From Deltaproteobacteria bacterium (GTDB lineage Bacteria; Desulfobacterota; DSM-4660; Desulfatiglandales; Desulfatiglandaceae), in the NCBI GenBank assembly GCA_011051075.1, contig DREN01000173.1, forward strand, positions 1 through 12,821: 12,821 nucleotides of DNA, in the 5' to 3' direction. A program made the translations under genes and the position numbers. The notes beneath the pieces are model-generated. The model was not told where the DNA came from, did no database searches, and worked only from the letters and a program-made list of their open reading frames with translations. This document shows, piece by piece, positions 5,753 to 12,483 of this stretch (position 1 is the first letter of the stretch; each line of letters starts with the position of its first letter).

Positions 5753-8353
5753 ATGGGTATTGTACCAGAAATCATCAAAATTGTCGGCAGGGAAAACGTA
5801 TTCGACGATCGCGTGGAGTGCCTCAGTTATTCCCGGGATCTTTCGGTCCATGAGGGGGTCCCCGATCTGGTAGTCTTCGCCTACACCACAGAGCAGATTT
5901 CAGATATTATGCGCCTGGCCCATCAGGAAAAAATGCCCGTGACCGTACAGGGTTCAGGCACGGCCACCACCGGGGCCTCCCTCCCCGTTGAAGGGGGCAT
6001 ACTGCTTGACGTTCACAGGATGAACAAGATCCTTGAGATCGACAAAGACAATTTCTACGCAAGGGTGGAGCCGGGTGTTATCTGCAACCAGCTCAACACT
6101 GAACTGGCCAGGAACAACCTCATGTTTCCCCCCAATCCAGGAAGCGAGGCCATCGCCACCATAGGGGGGATGATGTCCACCAACGCCAGCGGCCATCGTG
6201 CCGTCAAGTACGGTACGGCAAGGGACTACATAAAGGCACTCAAGGTGGTTCTGGCAGACGGGACCGTTATTGAGACCGGTTTCAAGACCCCGAAATCTTC
6301 CTTCGGGTATGACCTGAACCGTGTGTTTGCCAGTTCTGAGGGAACCCTGGGGGTTATTACCGAGATCACCGTGAAGATCCAGGTCCGTCCCGAGTATAAC
6401 GCCCTGGCCCTTGCCATATTTAACGATCTTTTCGCTGCCGGGGCCGCGGTAACCGACATAATCGGCTCCGGGATCCAGCTTACGGCCTGCGAAATATTAG
6501 ACAAGTACAGTCTGAAGGTGGTGGAGGAGGCCATCGAAAGGGATATCACGGGGATCGAGGCCATGCTGATCATTGAATCCGACGGGGTGAAGGAGACGGT
6601 GGTCAAGGATATGGATAGGATCGGGGAGATATGCGGGAAGCACGGGGTGAAGGAGTTTACCTGGTCCGATGATCCCGCGAAGGCCGCCGAGATCATGGAG
6701 GCGCGGGGGAAACTGGTGCCCACCCTCTCGAGGATCAAACCGGGAAACAGGCTGGTGGCCATATCCGAGGATCTGGGCATACCTCCCACCAGGATCCCGG
6801 AGGTGATCAAGAGGGCCCAGGAGATATCGGACAAGTACGATCTCCTGCTCACCACCTTCGGGCATATTGGTGACGGGAACGTCCATACCACGATGGTTAC
6901 GGACATGAGGAGCAGGGAGGAGTGGGAGAGACTCAGGCCCGCCGCCGATGAGTTAGCCGAACTGGCCCTTGAGATGGGAGGGACCATAACCGCTGAACAT
7001 GGATCAGGTATTGCCAGGGCCCCCTACGCGGAAAAGCAGATGGGCCCTGCCCTAGATGTCATGAGGTCCATAAAGCAGGCCCTTGATCCCAATAACATCC
7101 TCAACCCGGGCAAGATGGGTCTGGAACGGAAGGAGTACGACATCTACGACCACTTCGCCTTCCAGCCCCTCATTGACCATCCCGAAGGTGTCAACTCCTT
7201 TGGTGAGTTTATAGACAACGAACTCCTGGCATGCATCTACTGCGGGTTCTGCCGCCTGGGATGCCCCACCTTCAGCGTGACCCACAGGGAATCGAGAAAC
7301 GCGCGCGGAAGGAATGTCCTTGCCTTCAACCTTTTGAACGGGACCCTGGAACCATCCAGGGAGCTGGCCGAGGCCATGTACAGTTGTACCACCTGCCAGG
7401 CGTGCACCTACTTCTGTCCGGCCCAGGTAAAGGTGGATGAGATCGTGGAAGGGGTCCGCGAAAAACTCTACAGGGAAGGCCTGGCTCCGGAACCGGTGCT
7501 TGCGGTGGGTGAGAATATCAGCAAGACAGGAAATGTGTTTGCCAGTGCCAGGGAGGAGAGGATAGACATATACCCACCGGCCCTCAGGGAGAAGGCGGCA
7601 AAGGGAGAACTCAAGGAGCGGGCAGAGACCCTGCTGTTTATGGGATGCGTGCCCAGCTACCTGGACATGAAGATGGTCCCGAGCCTCATAAAGCCCCTGG
7701 ATGCGGCGGGTGTGGACTATACCACCCTTTCCGTTGAGGAGAGCTGCTGCGGTTTTCCCCTCTATCTCATGGGGGCAAAGGACGACTTCAGGGACGGTGC
7801 CCTTAAACTCATGGAGAGGATCCAGGCCACGGGGGCCAGGGAGCTGGTGACCCCCTGCGCCGGGTGTTACAAGACCTTCGCCAAGATCTATCCGGAGGTA
7901 GGGGACCTGGGGCTCGAGGTCTATCATTCGGTCCATTATCTGGAGAAGCTAATCAATGAGGGTCGGATCAAACTGAAGGGGGACCTGGGGAAGAAGGTTA
8001 CATACCACGACCCGTGCGATCTGGGCAGGGCCTTCAAGATCTTTGAAGAACCCCGTAATATCCTTCAGCAGGTCCCTGGTCTGGAGTATGTGGAGATGGC
8101 CCGGAACCGGCTCCAGGCGCGGTGCTGCGGGGGCGGCGGAGGCGTACAGGCCAATAACCCCGATATGGCCATTGAAATGGCGGCGGAGAGGGTAAGAGAT
8201 GCTCTGTCAGTGGGAGCGGAAATCATTGTCTCGGGTTGTGCCGCCTGTAAGGACAATCTGAAAAAAGGGGCAAAGGCCATACCCAAAGGGGAGCGGGGCA
8301 AGATCAAGATCATGGATATAACGGAGATGGTGGCAAGGCAGATAGATGGTTGA
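5753..8353 (+). CDS. Fused FAD / 2x[4Fe-4S] / CCG-domain 2-hydroxyacid oxidoreductase (GlcD-GlcF type)
   Basis: An 866-residue fusion of a GlcD-like flavoprotein with a GlcF-like iron-sulfur subunit. Such enzymes oxidise D-2-hydroxy acids (lactate, glycolate, 2-hydroxyglutarate) to 2-oxo acids, or run in reverse, and pass electrons through clusters to a quinone or other carrier. Domains in order: PCMH-type FAD-binding domain (about 35-210, with GSGTATTGASLP at 67-78); FAD-linked oxidase C-terminal domain (about 215-455, with HIGDGNVH at 371-378 and EHGSG at 415-419); two [4Fe-4S] ferredoxin motifs (C494/C497/C500/C504 and C545/C548/C551/C555, each followed by P); and two CCG domains (C632, C665-C666, C702/C705; and C755, C791-C792, C829/C832). 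CCG domains also occur in heterodisulfide reductase HdrB/HdrD. All cluster cysteines are intact. The start is supported by GGAGG seven bases upstream. The stop is followed directly by a heptad repeat tract. The substrate is not determinable; the dehydratase downstream suggests a 2-hydroxy acid of that pathway. Confidence 0.93.
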   Translation: MGIVPEIIKIVGRENVFDDRVECLSYSRDLSVHEGVPDLVVFAYTTEQISDIMRLAHQEKMPVTVQGSGTATTGASLPVEGGILLDVHRMNKILEIDKDNFYARVEPGVICNQLNTELARNNLMFPPNPGSEAIATIGGMMSTNASGHRAVKYGTARDYIKALKVVLADGTVIETGFKTPKSSFGYDLNRVFASSEGTLGVITEITVKIQVRPEYNALALAIFNDLFAAGAAVTDIIGSGIQLTACEILDKYSLKVVEEAIERDITGIEAMLIIESDGVKETVVKDMDRIGEICGKHGVKEFTWSDDPAKAAEIMEARGKLVPTLSRIKPGNRLVAISEDLGIPPTRIPEVIKRAQEISDKYDLLLTTFGHIGDGNVHTTMVTDMRSREEWERLRPAADELAELALEMGGTITAEHGSGIARAPYAEKQMGPALDVMRSIKQALDPNNILNPGKMGLERKEYDIYDHFAFQPLIDHPEGVNSFGEFIDNELLACIYCGFCRLGCPTFSVTHRESRNARGRNVLAFNLLNGTLEPSRELAEAMYSCTTCQACTYFCPAQVKVDEIVEGVREKLYREGLAPEPVLAVGENISKTGNVFASAREERIDIYPPALREKAAKGELKERAETLLFMGCVPSYLDMKMVPSLIKPLDAAGVDYTTLSVEESCCGFPLYLMGAKDDFRDGALKLMERIQATGARELVTPCAGCYKTFAKIYPEVGDLGLEVYHSVHYLEKLINEGRIKLKGDLGKKVTYHDPCDLGRAFKIFEEPRNILQQVPGLEYVEMARNRLQARCCGGGGGVQANNPDMAIEMAAERVRDALSVGAEIIVSGCAACKDNLKKGAKAIPKGERGKIKIMDITEMVARQIDG

Positions 8354-8388
8354 TGCTGGATGCTGGATGCTGGGTACTGGAAATTGGG
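8354..8388 (+). repeat. Heptanucleotide repeat tract after the FAD/FeS oxidoreductase
   Basis: Five 7-base units follow the stop codon with no gap: TGCTGGA, TGCTGGA, TGCTGGG, TACTGGA and AATTGGG. The last part, TGGAAATTGG (8378-8387), can pair imperfectly with CCAATATTCCA (8426-8436), an inverted copy of the same heptad style about 40 bases downstream, to give a hairpin. The tract shares its consensus (GGATRCT when rotated) and orientation with the one at 12302-12364. Function is unknown. Confidence 0.8.
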
Positions 8389-8533
8389 GATAGCAAACAA
8401 TTAACTTCCTTTAAAAACCGGCATTCCAATATTCCATGTATGCGGCAAAAAGACTAAGACTTAATAAACCACTTTAATTTCAATAAGTTGTAGAATTTCC
8501 GAGACGTCGAGTTATTTGTGGATGAGGGAAGAA

Positions 8534-9778
8534 ATGTCAGAAGAAAAAAAGGTCACAAGGAAAAAGATTGAAGCGGCCAAGGTATGCAAGAAGATCATGG
8601 CCGATCATTTTTACGAGATGGACGAGGCCTCAAGGACAGGTTCGAGAAAAATAGCCTGGTGTACCAGCGTGGGGCCTGCTGAACTACTGAGGGGCATGGG
8701 CTTTCTGGTGTATTACCCTGAAAACCACGGGGCCATGTTAGGGGCCACGCGCATGGCAACGGACCTGATCCCCTACGCCAATGCTCTGGGGTATTCCCCT
8801 GATATCTGTTCCTACCTGACCTGCGATGTGGGTTCCTATCTGCAGAAGAAGACCCCCCTCAAAATGGCCTACAACATTGAATCGGTCCCTAAGCCCGATG
8901 TGCTTGTCTTTAATACCAACCAGTGCAGGGACGTGCAGGACTGGTTCTCGTGGTACGGGAGGGAGCTGAAAGTCCCGGTTGTGGGCATCCATACCCACAG
9001 AGATATCGGTGATATAGGAGGGGCCCAGATAAGGGATATTGCTTCACAGATAGAGGAGTTGATCCCCGTGCTGGAGGAGGTCAGCGGGGAGAAGTTCGAT
9101 ATGGACCGCTTCAAAGAGGCGGTCGGTTATTCGAGACGCACGTCCCAGCTCTGGAGGGCCTGCCTTGAGACCGCGGCCGCCATCCCCTCTCCCTGGACCT
9201 TTTTTGACGCTACCATCCATATGGGGCCCGCCGTTGTGGCACGGGGAACCAGGCAGGGGGTCGAGTATTACGAACTGCTCCTGCCTGAATTAGAGCAGAG
9301 GGTCAAAGACGGCGTGGCCGCGGTGGAAGGGGAGAAGTACCGGATTTACTGGGAGGGGATGCCCATATGGGGCAAACTCAGGGCCCTTTCAGAGCAGTTC
9401 TTCTCCCTCAGGACCTGCGTGGTGGCCTCCACCTACTGTAACAGCTGGATATTCGATCAGCTTGATCCTGATGATCCCTTCGAAAGTATGGCCAGGGCCT
9501 ACACGGAGCTCTTTATCGTCAGGGATGAGCCCTACAAGGAGGAGTATATCACCGACTGCTTCAACAGGTTCAAATTTGACGGTATCCTCTTTCACGACGC
9601 CAAGACATGCCCCAACAACTCCAACAACCGCTACGGGATGCCTGAAAGGCTGAGCGAGAAACTGAGGATACCCGTGCTCACCATAAACGGGGATTTGTGC
9701 GACCTGAGATGCTATTCAGAGGAGCAGGCCAAGACCAATATAGAGGCATTCATAGAGCAGTTGGAGGAGAGGGGTTAA
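8534..9778 (+). CDS. 2-hydroxyacyl-CoA dehydratase subunit, HgdA-like
   Basis: Member of the 2-hydroxyacyl-CoA dehydratase / benzoyl-CoA reductase (BcrC/BadD/HgdB) family. These [4Fe-4S] proteins dehydrate (R)-2-hydroxyacyl-CoA to 2-enoyl-CoA via a ketyl radical, after one-electron activation by an ATPase. The 414-residue sequence resembles the alpha subunit of 2-hydroxyglutaryl-CoA dehydratase (HgdA), judged from remembered family patterns: KIAWCTS (39-45), YYPENHGA (60-67), GYSPDICSY (86-94), GEKFDMDRF (185-193) and ELEQRVKDG (252-260). Likely cluster ligands are C92, C131 (NTNQCRDVQDW) and C359 (HDAKTCPNNS). ATG 8534 has GAGGG five bases upstream; starts at 8522 (ATG) or 8516 (TTG) would add four or six residues. 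No second subunit is next to it, although characterised enzymes are alpha-beta heterodimers, so it may be a homodimer, have a distant partner, or do another reaction. The activator gene follows after 46 bases. Confidence 0.9.
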   Translation: MSEEKKVTRKKIEAAKVCKKIMADHFYEMDEASRTGSRKIAWCTSVGPAELLRGMGFLVYYPENHGAMLGATRMATDLIPYANALGYSPDICSYLTCDVGSYLQKKTPLKMAYNIESVPKPDVLVFNTNQCRDVQDWFSWYGRELKVPVVGIHTHRDIGDIGGAQIRDIASQIEELIPVLEEVSGEKFDMDRFKEAVGYSRRTSQLWRACLETAAAIPSPWTFFDATIHMGPAVVARGTRQGVEYYELLLPELEQRVKDGVAAVEGEKYRIYWEGMPIWGKLRALSEQFFSLRTCVVASTYCNSWIFDQLDPDDPFESMARAYTELFIVRDEPYKEEYITDCFNRFKFDGILFHDAKTCPNNSNNRYGMPERLSEKLRIPVLTINGDLCDLRCYSEEQAKTNIEAFIEQLEERG

Positions 9779-9787
9779 TGTCACAGG

Positions 9788-9807
9788 ACCGGACCTTTAA
9801 GGCCGGT
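9788..9807 (+). other. Intercistronic hairpin before the activator gene
   Basis: ACCGG-A-CCT pairs with AGG-CCGGT around a TTA loop: eight base pairs with one bulged A, wholly inside the 46-base gap between the dehydratase and activator genes. No T run follows, so it is not a classical terminator. An RNA-processing or stability element is possible but unproven. Confidence 0.45.
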
Positions 9808-9824
9808 ATCAGAGGCAGGGTTAT

Positions 9825-10640
9825 ATGAGCGACAATGAACCGGTAACTATGCGAGAAGCGTTCTTCGCGGGTGTTGACGTGGGATCTTCCCGGACCAAGG
9901 TGGCCATCCTTGACCGGAAAAAGAGGCTTGTGGGGCACGCGGTAAGAAGATCGGGTACCGATTTTTCCGAAACGGCAGAGGTCTGTCTGAAGGAATCCCT
10001 GGACATGGCCGGCCTTCCGAGGGAGGGGATGGCGCGGTGCGTCTCGACCGGCTACGGGAGAAAGAACGTCCTTTTCAGTGATGACACAAAAACGGAGATC
10101 GGTTGCCACGCCAGGGGCTGTTACCACTACTTTCCCGTTGCCATGACCATCATAGATATCGGGGGACAGGACAACAAGGTAATCAAGGTTGACGCACGGG
10201 GCCGGCGCCTGAACTTCAAGATGAATAGAAAGTGCGCCGCGGGTACGGGGGCCTTTCTGGAAGAGATGTCCATGCGCCTTGGAATACCCCTTGAGGAGAT
10301 GGACTCCCTTGCCCGGGAATCGGAGCAGATGGTGGAGTTGGGGAGCTACTGCACCGTCTTTTCAGGCACGGAGGTCCTGGAGAAGATCAGAGAGGGCAAA
10401 AAGGTCCCGGATATTGTAAAGGGGCTCTTTTTTTCCGTGATCAAGCGGGTCCTCGAGATGGACTCCCTAACGGACCGGGTGGCTATGACCGGCGGGGTGG
10501 TGGCCCATAACCCCATCCTCGTGGAGATGGTAAAGGAGATAACGGGCCGGGAGATACTCGTTCCCGAATACCCGCAGCTAACCGGGGCTGTGGGCGCCGC
10601 GCTCTTTGCCGTGGATGAGGGGGCCTCTGAGGGTCAGTAA
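9825..10640 (+). CDS. 2-hydroxyacyl-CoA dehydratase activator ATPase (BcrAD/BadFG family, HgdC-like)
   Basis: ASKHA-fold homodimeric ATPase that carries one [4Fe-4S] cluster between its subunits and injects a low-potential electron into the dehydratase upon ATP hydrolysis. Visible features in 271 residues: phosphate-1 loop GVDVGSSRTKVAILD (16-30), STGYGR (74-79), phosphate-2 IDIGGQDNKVI (110-120), first cluster cysteine C137 in NRKCAAGTGAFLE, second C176 in GSYCTVFSGTEV, and the adenosine motif MTGGVVAHN (221-229). The 39-residue spacing between C137 and C176 equals that of the two cluster cysteines of HgdC as I recall them (127 and 166). There is only one such gene, which fits a dehydratase activator rather than class I benzoyl-CoA reductase, which uses two different ATPase subunits. 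ATG 9825 has AGAGG nine bases upstream. Hairpins lie in the gaps on both sides. The enzyme should be oxygen-sensitive. Confidence 0.95.
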   Translation: MSDNEPVTMREAFFAGVDVGSSRTKVAILDRKKRLVGHAVRRSGTDFSETAEVCLKESLDMAGLPREGMARCVSTGYGRKNVLFSDDTKTEIGCHARGCYHYFPVAMTIIDIGGQDNKVIKVDARGRRLNFKMNRKCAAGTGAFLEEMSMRLGIPLEEMDSLARESEQMVELGSYCTVFSGTEVLEKIREGKKVPDIVKGLFFSVIKRVLEMDSLTDRVAMTGGVVAHNPILVEMVKEITGREILVPEYPQLTGAVGAALFAVDEGASEGQ

Positions 10641-10660
10641 AGTGATTCAAATTTTCCGGC

Positions 10661-10689
10661 GGCGGCCTGATCTTTTTGCCATGGCCGCC
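10661..10689 (+). other. Intercistronic hairpin before the CoA ligase
   Basis: A perfect 7-bp GC stem, GGCGGCC (10661-10667) with GGCCGCC (10683-10689), encloses a 15-base loop in the 80-base gap between the activator and ligase genes. There is no trailing T run, so it is an unlikely terminator. It ends 18 bases before the GGGAGG ribosome site of the ligase gene and could tune expression. The assignment is structural only. Confidence 0.45.
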
Positions 10690-10720
10690 AACAGGCTAAA
10701 TGACAGAGGGAGGTATTGAA

Positions 10721-12298
10721 ATGAACATAAGCAAATGGACACACGCGGGAACCATATTGAAGATGAACGCCCTCAACTATCCTGACAAGCTGGGGTGGCA
10801 GGACAAGGCCCGGGAGTTCAACTTCAGGGAGTGGAACGAAAGGTCATGCTCCTTTGCCAACGGGCTCAGAGACCTGGGCGTGGGGCATAAGGATACCTTT
10901 GCGGTCCTGGCCTACAACAGAGGCGAATGGATGGACATATACGCCGGCTGTGCAAAGGGTGGGCAGATCGTTGTGCCCATCATGTTTAGATTGGCGGGCC
11001 CTGACATAGAGTATATTACCAACCATTCGGAGTGCAAGGCCATTGTGGTTGAGGCCCCCTTTGTGGAACTGATTGACGGCATCAGGGACAAGCTTCCGAT
11101 CCCCGATGGTAATTATATCTACCTGGGGGACGGTCCTGTGCCCGAGGGGTATGTGGGATACGAGGATCTCCTGGAAAGATCCTCGTCAGACGAGCCGGAT
11201 ATCATGGTGGACTCCGCCGATATATGGGTAATAATGTACACATCAGGGACAACGGGGAGGCCCAAGGGGGTAATGAGGACCCATGAGAGCACCGTGGCCC
11301 AGTACTATCTGAACGACATCAACATGGGGGTCAGGCCCACCGACAAGGTTATGCTGGTCATGCCCATGTGCCATATCAACTCCATATACTACTCCTTTGC
11401 ATACACCCTGGTTTCGGCGCCCGTGTTCGTTTACAACATGGTGAGCTTTGATCCTGAAGACCTCCTGAGGACCATCGCGGAGTATGAGATCACGTTTACC
11501 TCACTGGTCCCCACCCACTACATCATGCTCCTTGCCCTGCCCGATGAGGTCAAGAACAGCTTTGATGTCTCATGTATGAGGCAGCTTCTCATATCCTCGG
11601 CCCCGGCCAGGAAGGACCTGAAGCTGGCCATCATGGACTACTTCAAGAACGCTGAACTCTGGGAGGCCTACGGGAGCACCGAGGGAGGACTGGTGACGCT
11701 CCTCAGGCCCGAGGACCAGTTCAAGAAGTTGGGCTCCATCGGCAAGGAGATCTTCGGGACGGACCGTATCAGGATCCTTGACGAGGACAGAAACGAGGTG
11801 CCGGATGGCGAGGTGGGAGAGCTGTTCTACCGCACCCCCATGCTGCTCAAAGAGTATCTCAAAGAACCTGAAAAGACCAAAGAGGCCTTTGATGGAGAAT
11901 GGTCATCGGCCGGGGATATGGTCAGGCGGGATGAGGACGGGTATTATACCCTTGTTGACAGAAAGGCCAACATGATCATCACGGGCGGGGAGAACGTCTA
12001 TCCTTCGGAAGTGGAAAGCGCCGTGGGGGCCCATGAGGCTGTTAAGGACATCGCGGTCATAGGTGTGCCCGACGATAAGTGGGGTGAGGCCATCAAGGCC
12101 ATCGTGGTGCTTAATGACGGCTATGAAGAGAGCGATGAACTGGCCAAAGAGATCATGGAGTTTACCCGCGGAAAGATTGCGGGATTCAAGAGGCCCAAGA
12201 GCGTTGATTTTGTGAAAGACGAGGATATGCCCAGGACACCCACGGGAAAGATCCTTCACCGCATTCTGAGGGAGCAGTACGGGAAGTGGGGGGAGTAG
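10721..12298 (+). CDS. AMP-forming acyl-CoA ligase (ANL superfamily)
   Basis: Activates a carboxylic acid with ATP to an acyl-adenylate and then to the CoA thioester. The 525-residue protein has the full set of adenylation motifs: TSGTTGRPKG (174-183), EAYGSTEGG (315-323), SAGDMVRRDEDGYY (396-409, D399 contacting the ribose), DRKANMIITGGENVYPSEVE (413-432, the hinge and core A8 region), and PRTPTGKIL (504-512) with the catalytic lysine K510. Length is normal for medium-chain or fatty acyl-CoA ligases. ATG 10721 is preferred over ATG 10700 because GGGAGG (10708-10713) lies seven bases upstream of 10721 and inside the longer frame. It follows the activator gene by 80 bases and precedes the thiolase gene. 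The acid it activates is unknown; the neighbours suggest a 2-hydroxy acid or a product of the same pathway. A heptad repeat tract begins three bases after its stop. Confidence 0.95.
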   Translation: MNISKWTHAGTILKMNALNYPDKLGWQDKAREFNFREWNERSCSFANGLRDLGVGHKDTFAVLAYNRGEWMDIYAGCAKGGQIVVPIMFRLAGPDIEYITNHSECKAIVVEAPFVELIDGIRDKLPIPDGNYIYLGDGPVPEGYVGYEDLLERSSSDEPDIMVDSADIWVIMYTSGTTGRPKGVMRTHESTVAQYYLNDINMGVRPTDKVMLVMPMCHINSIYYSFAYTLVSAPVFVYNMVSFDPEDLLRTIAEYEITFTSLVPTHYIMLLALPDEVKNSFDVSCMRQLLISSAPARKDLKLAIMDYFKNAELWEAYGSTEGGLVTLLRPEDQFKKLGSIGKEIFGTDRIRILDEDRNEVPDGEVGELFYRTPMLLKEYLKEPEKTKEAFDGEWSSAGDMVRRDEDGYYTLVDRKANMIITGGENVYPSEVESAVGAHEAVKDIAVIGVPDDKWGEAIKAIVVLNDGYEESDELAKEIMEFTRGKIAGFKRPKSVDFVKDEDMPRTPTGKILHRILREQYGKWGE

Positions 12299-12301
12299 GG
12301 A

Positions 12302-12364
12302 CTGGTATTATTGGGTACTGGGTATTGGGTACTGGATACTGGATGCTTGATACTGGATGCTGGA
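12302..12364 (+). repeat. Heptanucleotide repeat tract after the CoA ligase
   Basis: Nine consecutive 7-base units start three bases after the ligase stop. They are variants of TACTGGA: CTGGTAT, TATTGGG, TACTGGG, TATTGGG, TACTGGA, TACTGGA, TGCTTGA, TACTGGA and TGCTGGA. Rotated, the consensus is GGATRCT, as in the tract at 8354-8388. The regular GG-N5-GG spacing means the transcript would have many evenly spaced GG pairs. Short frames read across this stretch on the minus strand give SSIQYPV-like repeats, an artefact of the heptad and not protein. Confidence 0.85.
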
Positions 12365-12405
12365 TATCCCACTGTGGCGGGACTGGATGGGAAATGTCGG
12401 GCATC
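12356..12405 (+). other. Possible two-part hairpin at the end of the third repeat tract
   Basis: GATGC (12356-12360) can pair with GCATC (12401-12405), and inside it TCCCA (12367-12371) with TGGGA (12388-12392). A T-rich run (around 12447-12454) follows about 40 bases later, too far away for a classical terminator. The stems are short, so this is a weak structural call in the 185-base gap before the thiolase gene. Confidence 0.25.
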
Positions 12406-12483
12406 GATAGAACAGCAAGCATCATCTTTCGTCATTTTAGGCATTTCTTTTTTTAATCTTAACTTAACTGGAGGACTATCAAT

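Noticed and set aside
7052..7936. Open frame of 294 codons on the minus strand inside the FAD/FeS oxidoreductase
   Set aside because: Shadow of a gene with intact cysteine motifs; the composition has no recognisable domain and no ribosome binding site was seen.
8484..8500. TAGAAT (8491-8496) as a -10 box for the dehydratase gene
   Set aside because: The -10 match is good, but no -35-like hexamer lies 16-18 bases upstream. The AT-rich stretch may hold a promoter that I cannot define.
8534..10640. Class I benzoyl-CoA reductase operon
   Set aside because: Class I reductases need two catalytic subunits, two different ATPase subunits and a ferredoxin; only one catalytic subunit and one activator are present.
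12186..12444. Minus-strand frames with repeated SSIQYPV-like peptides
   Set aside because: They are translations of the heptanucleotide tract; a 7-bp unit read in triplets gives a 7-residue pseudo-repeat without coding meaning.
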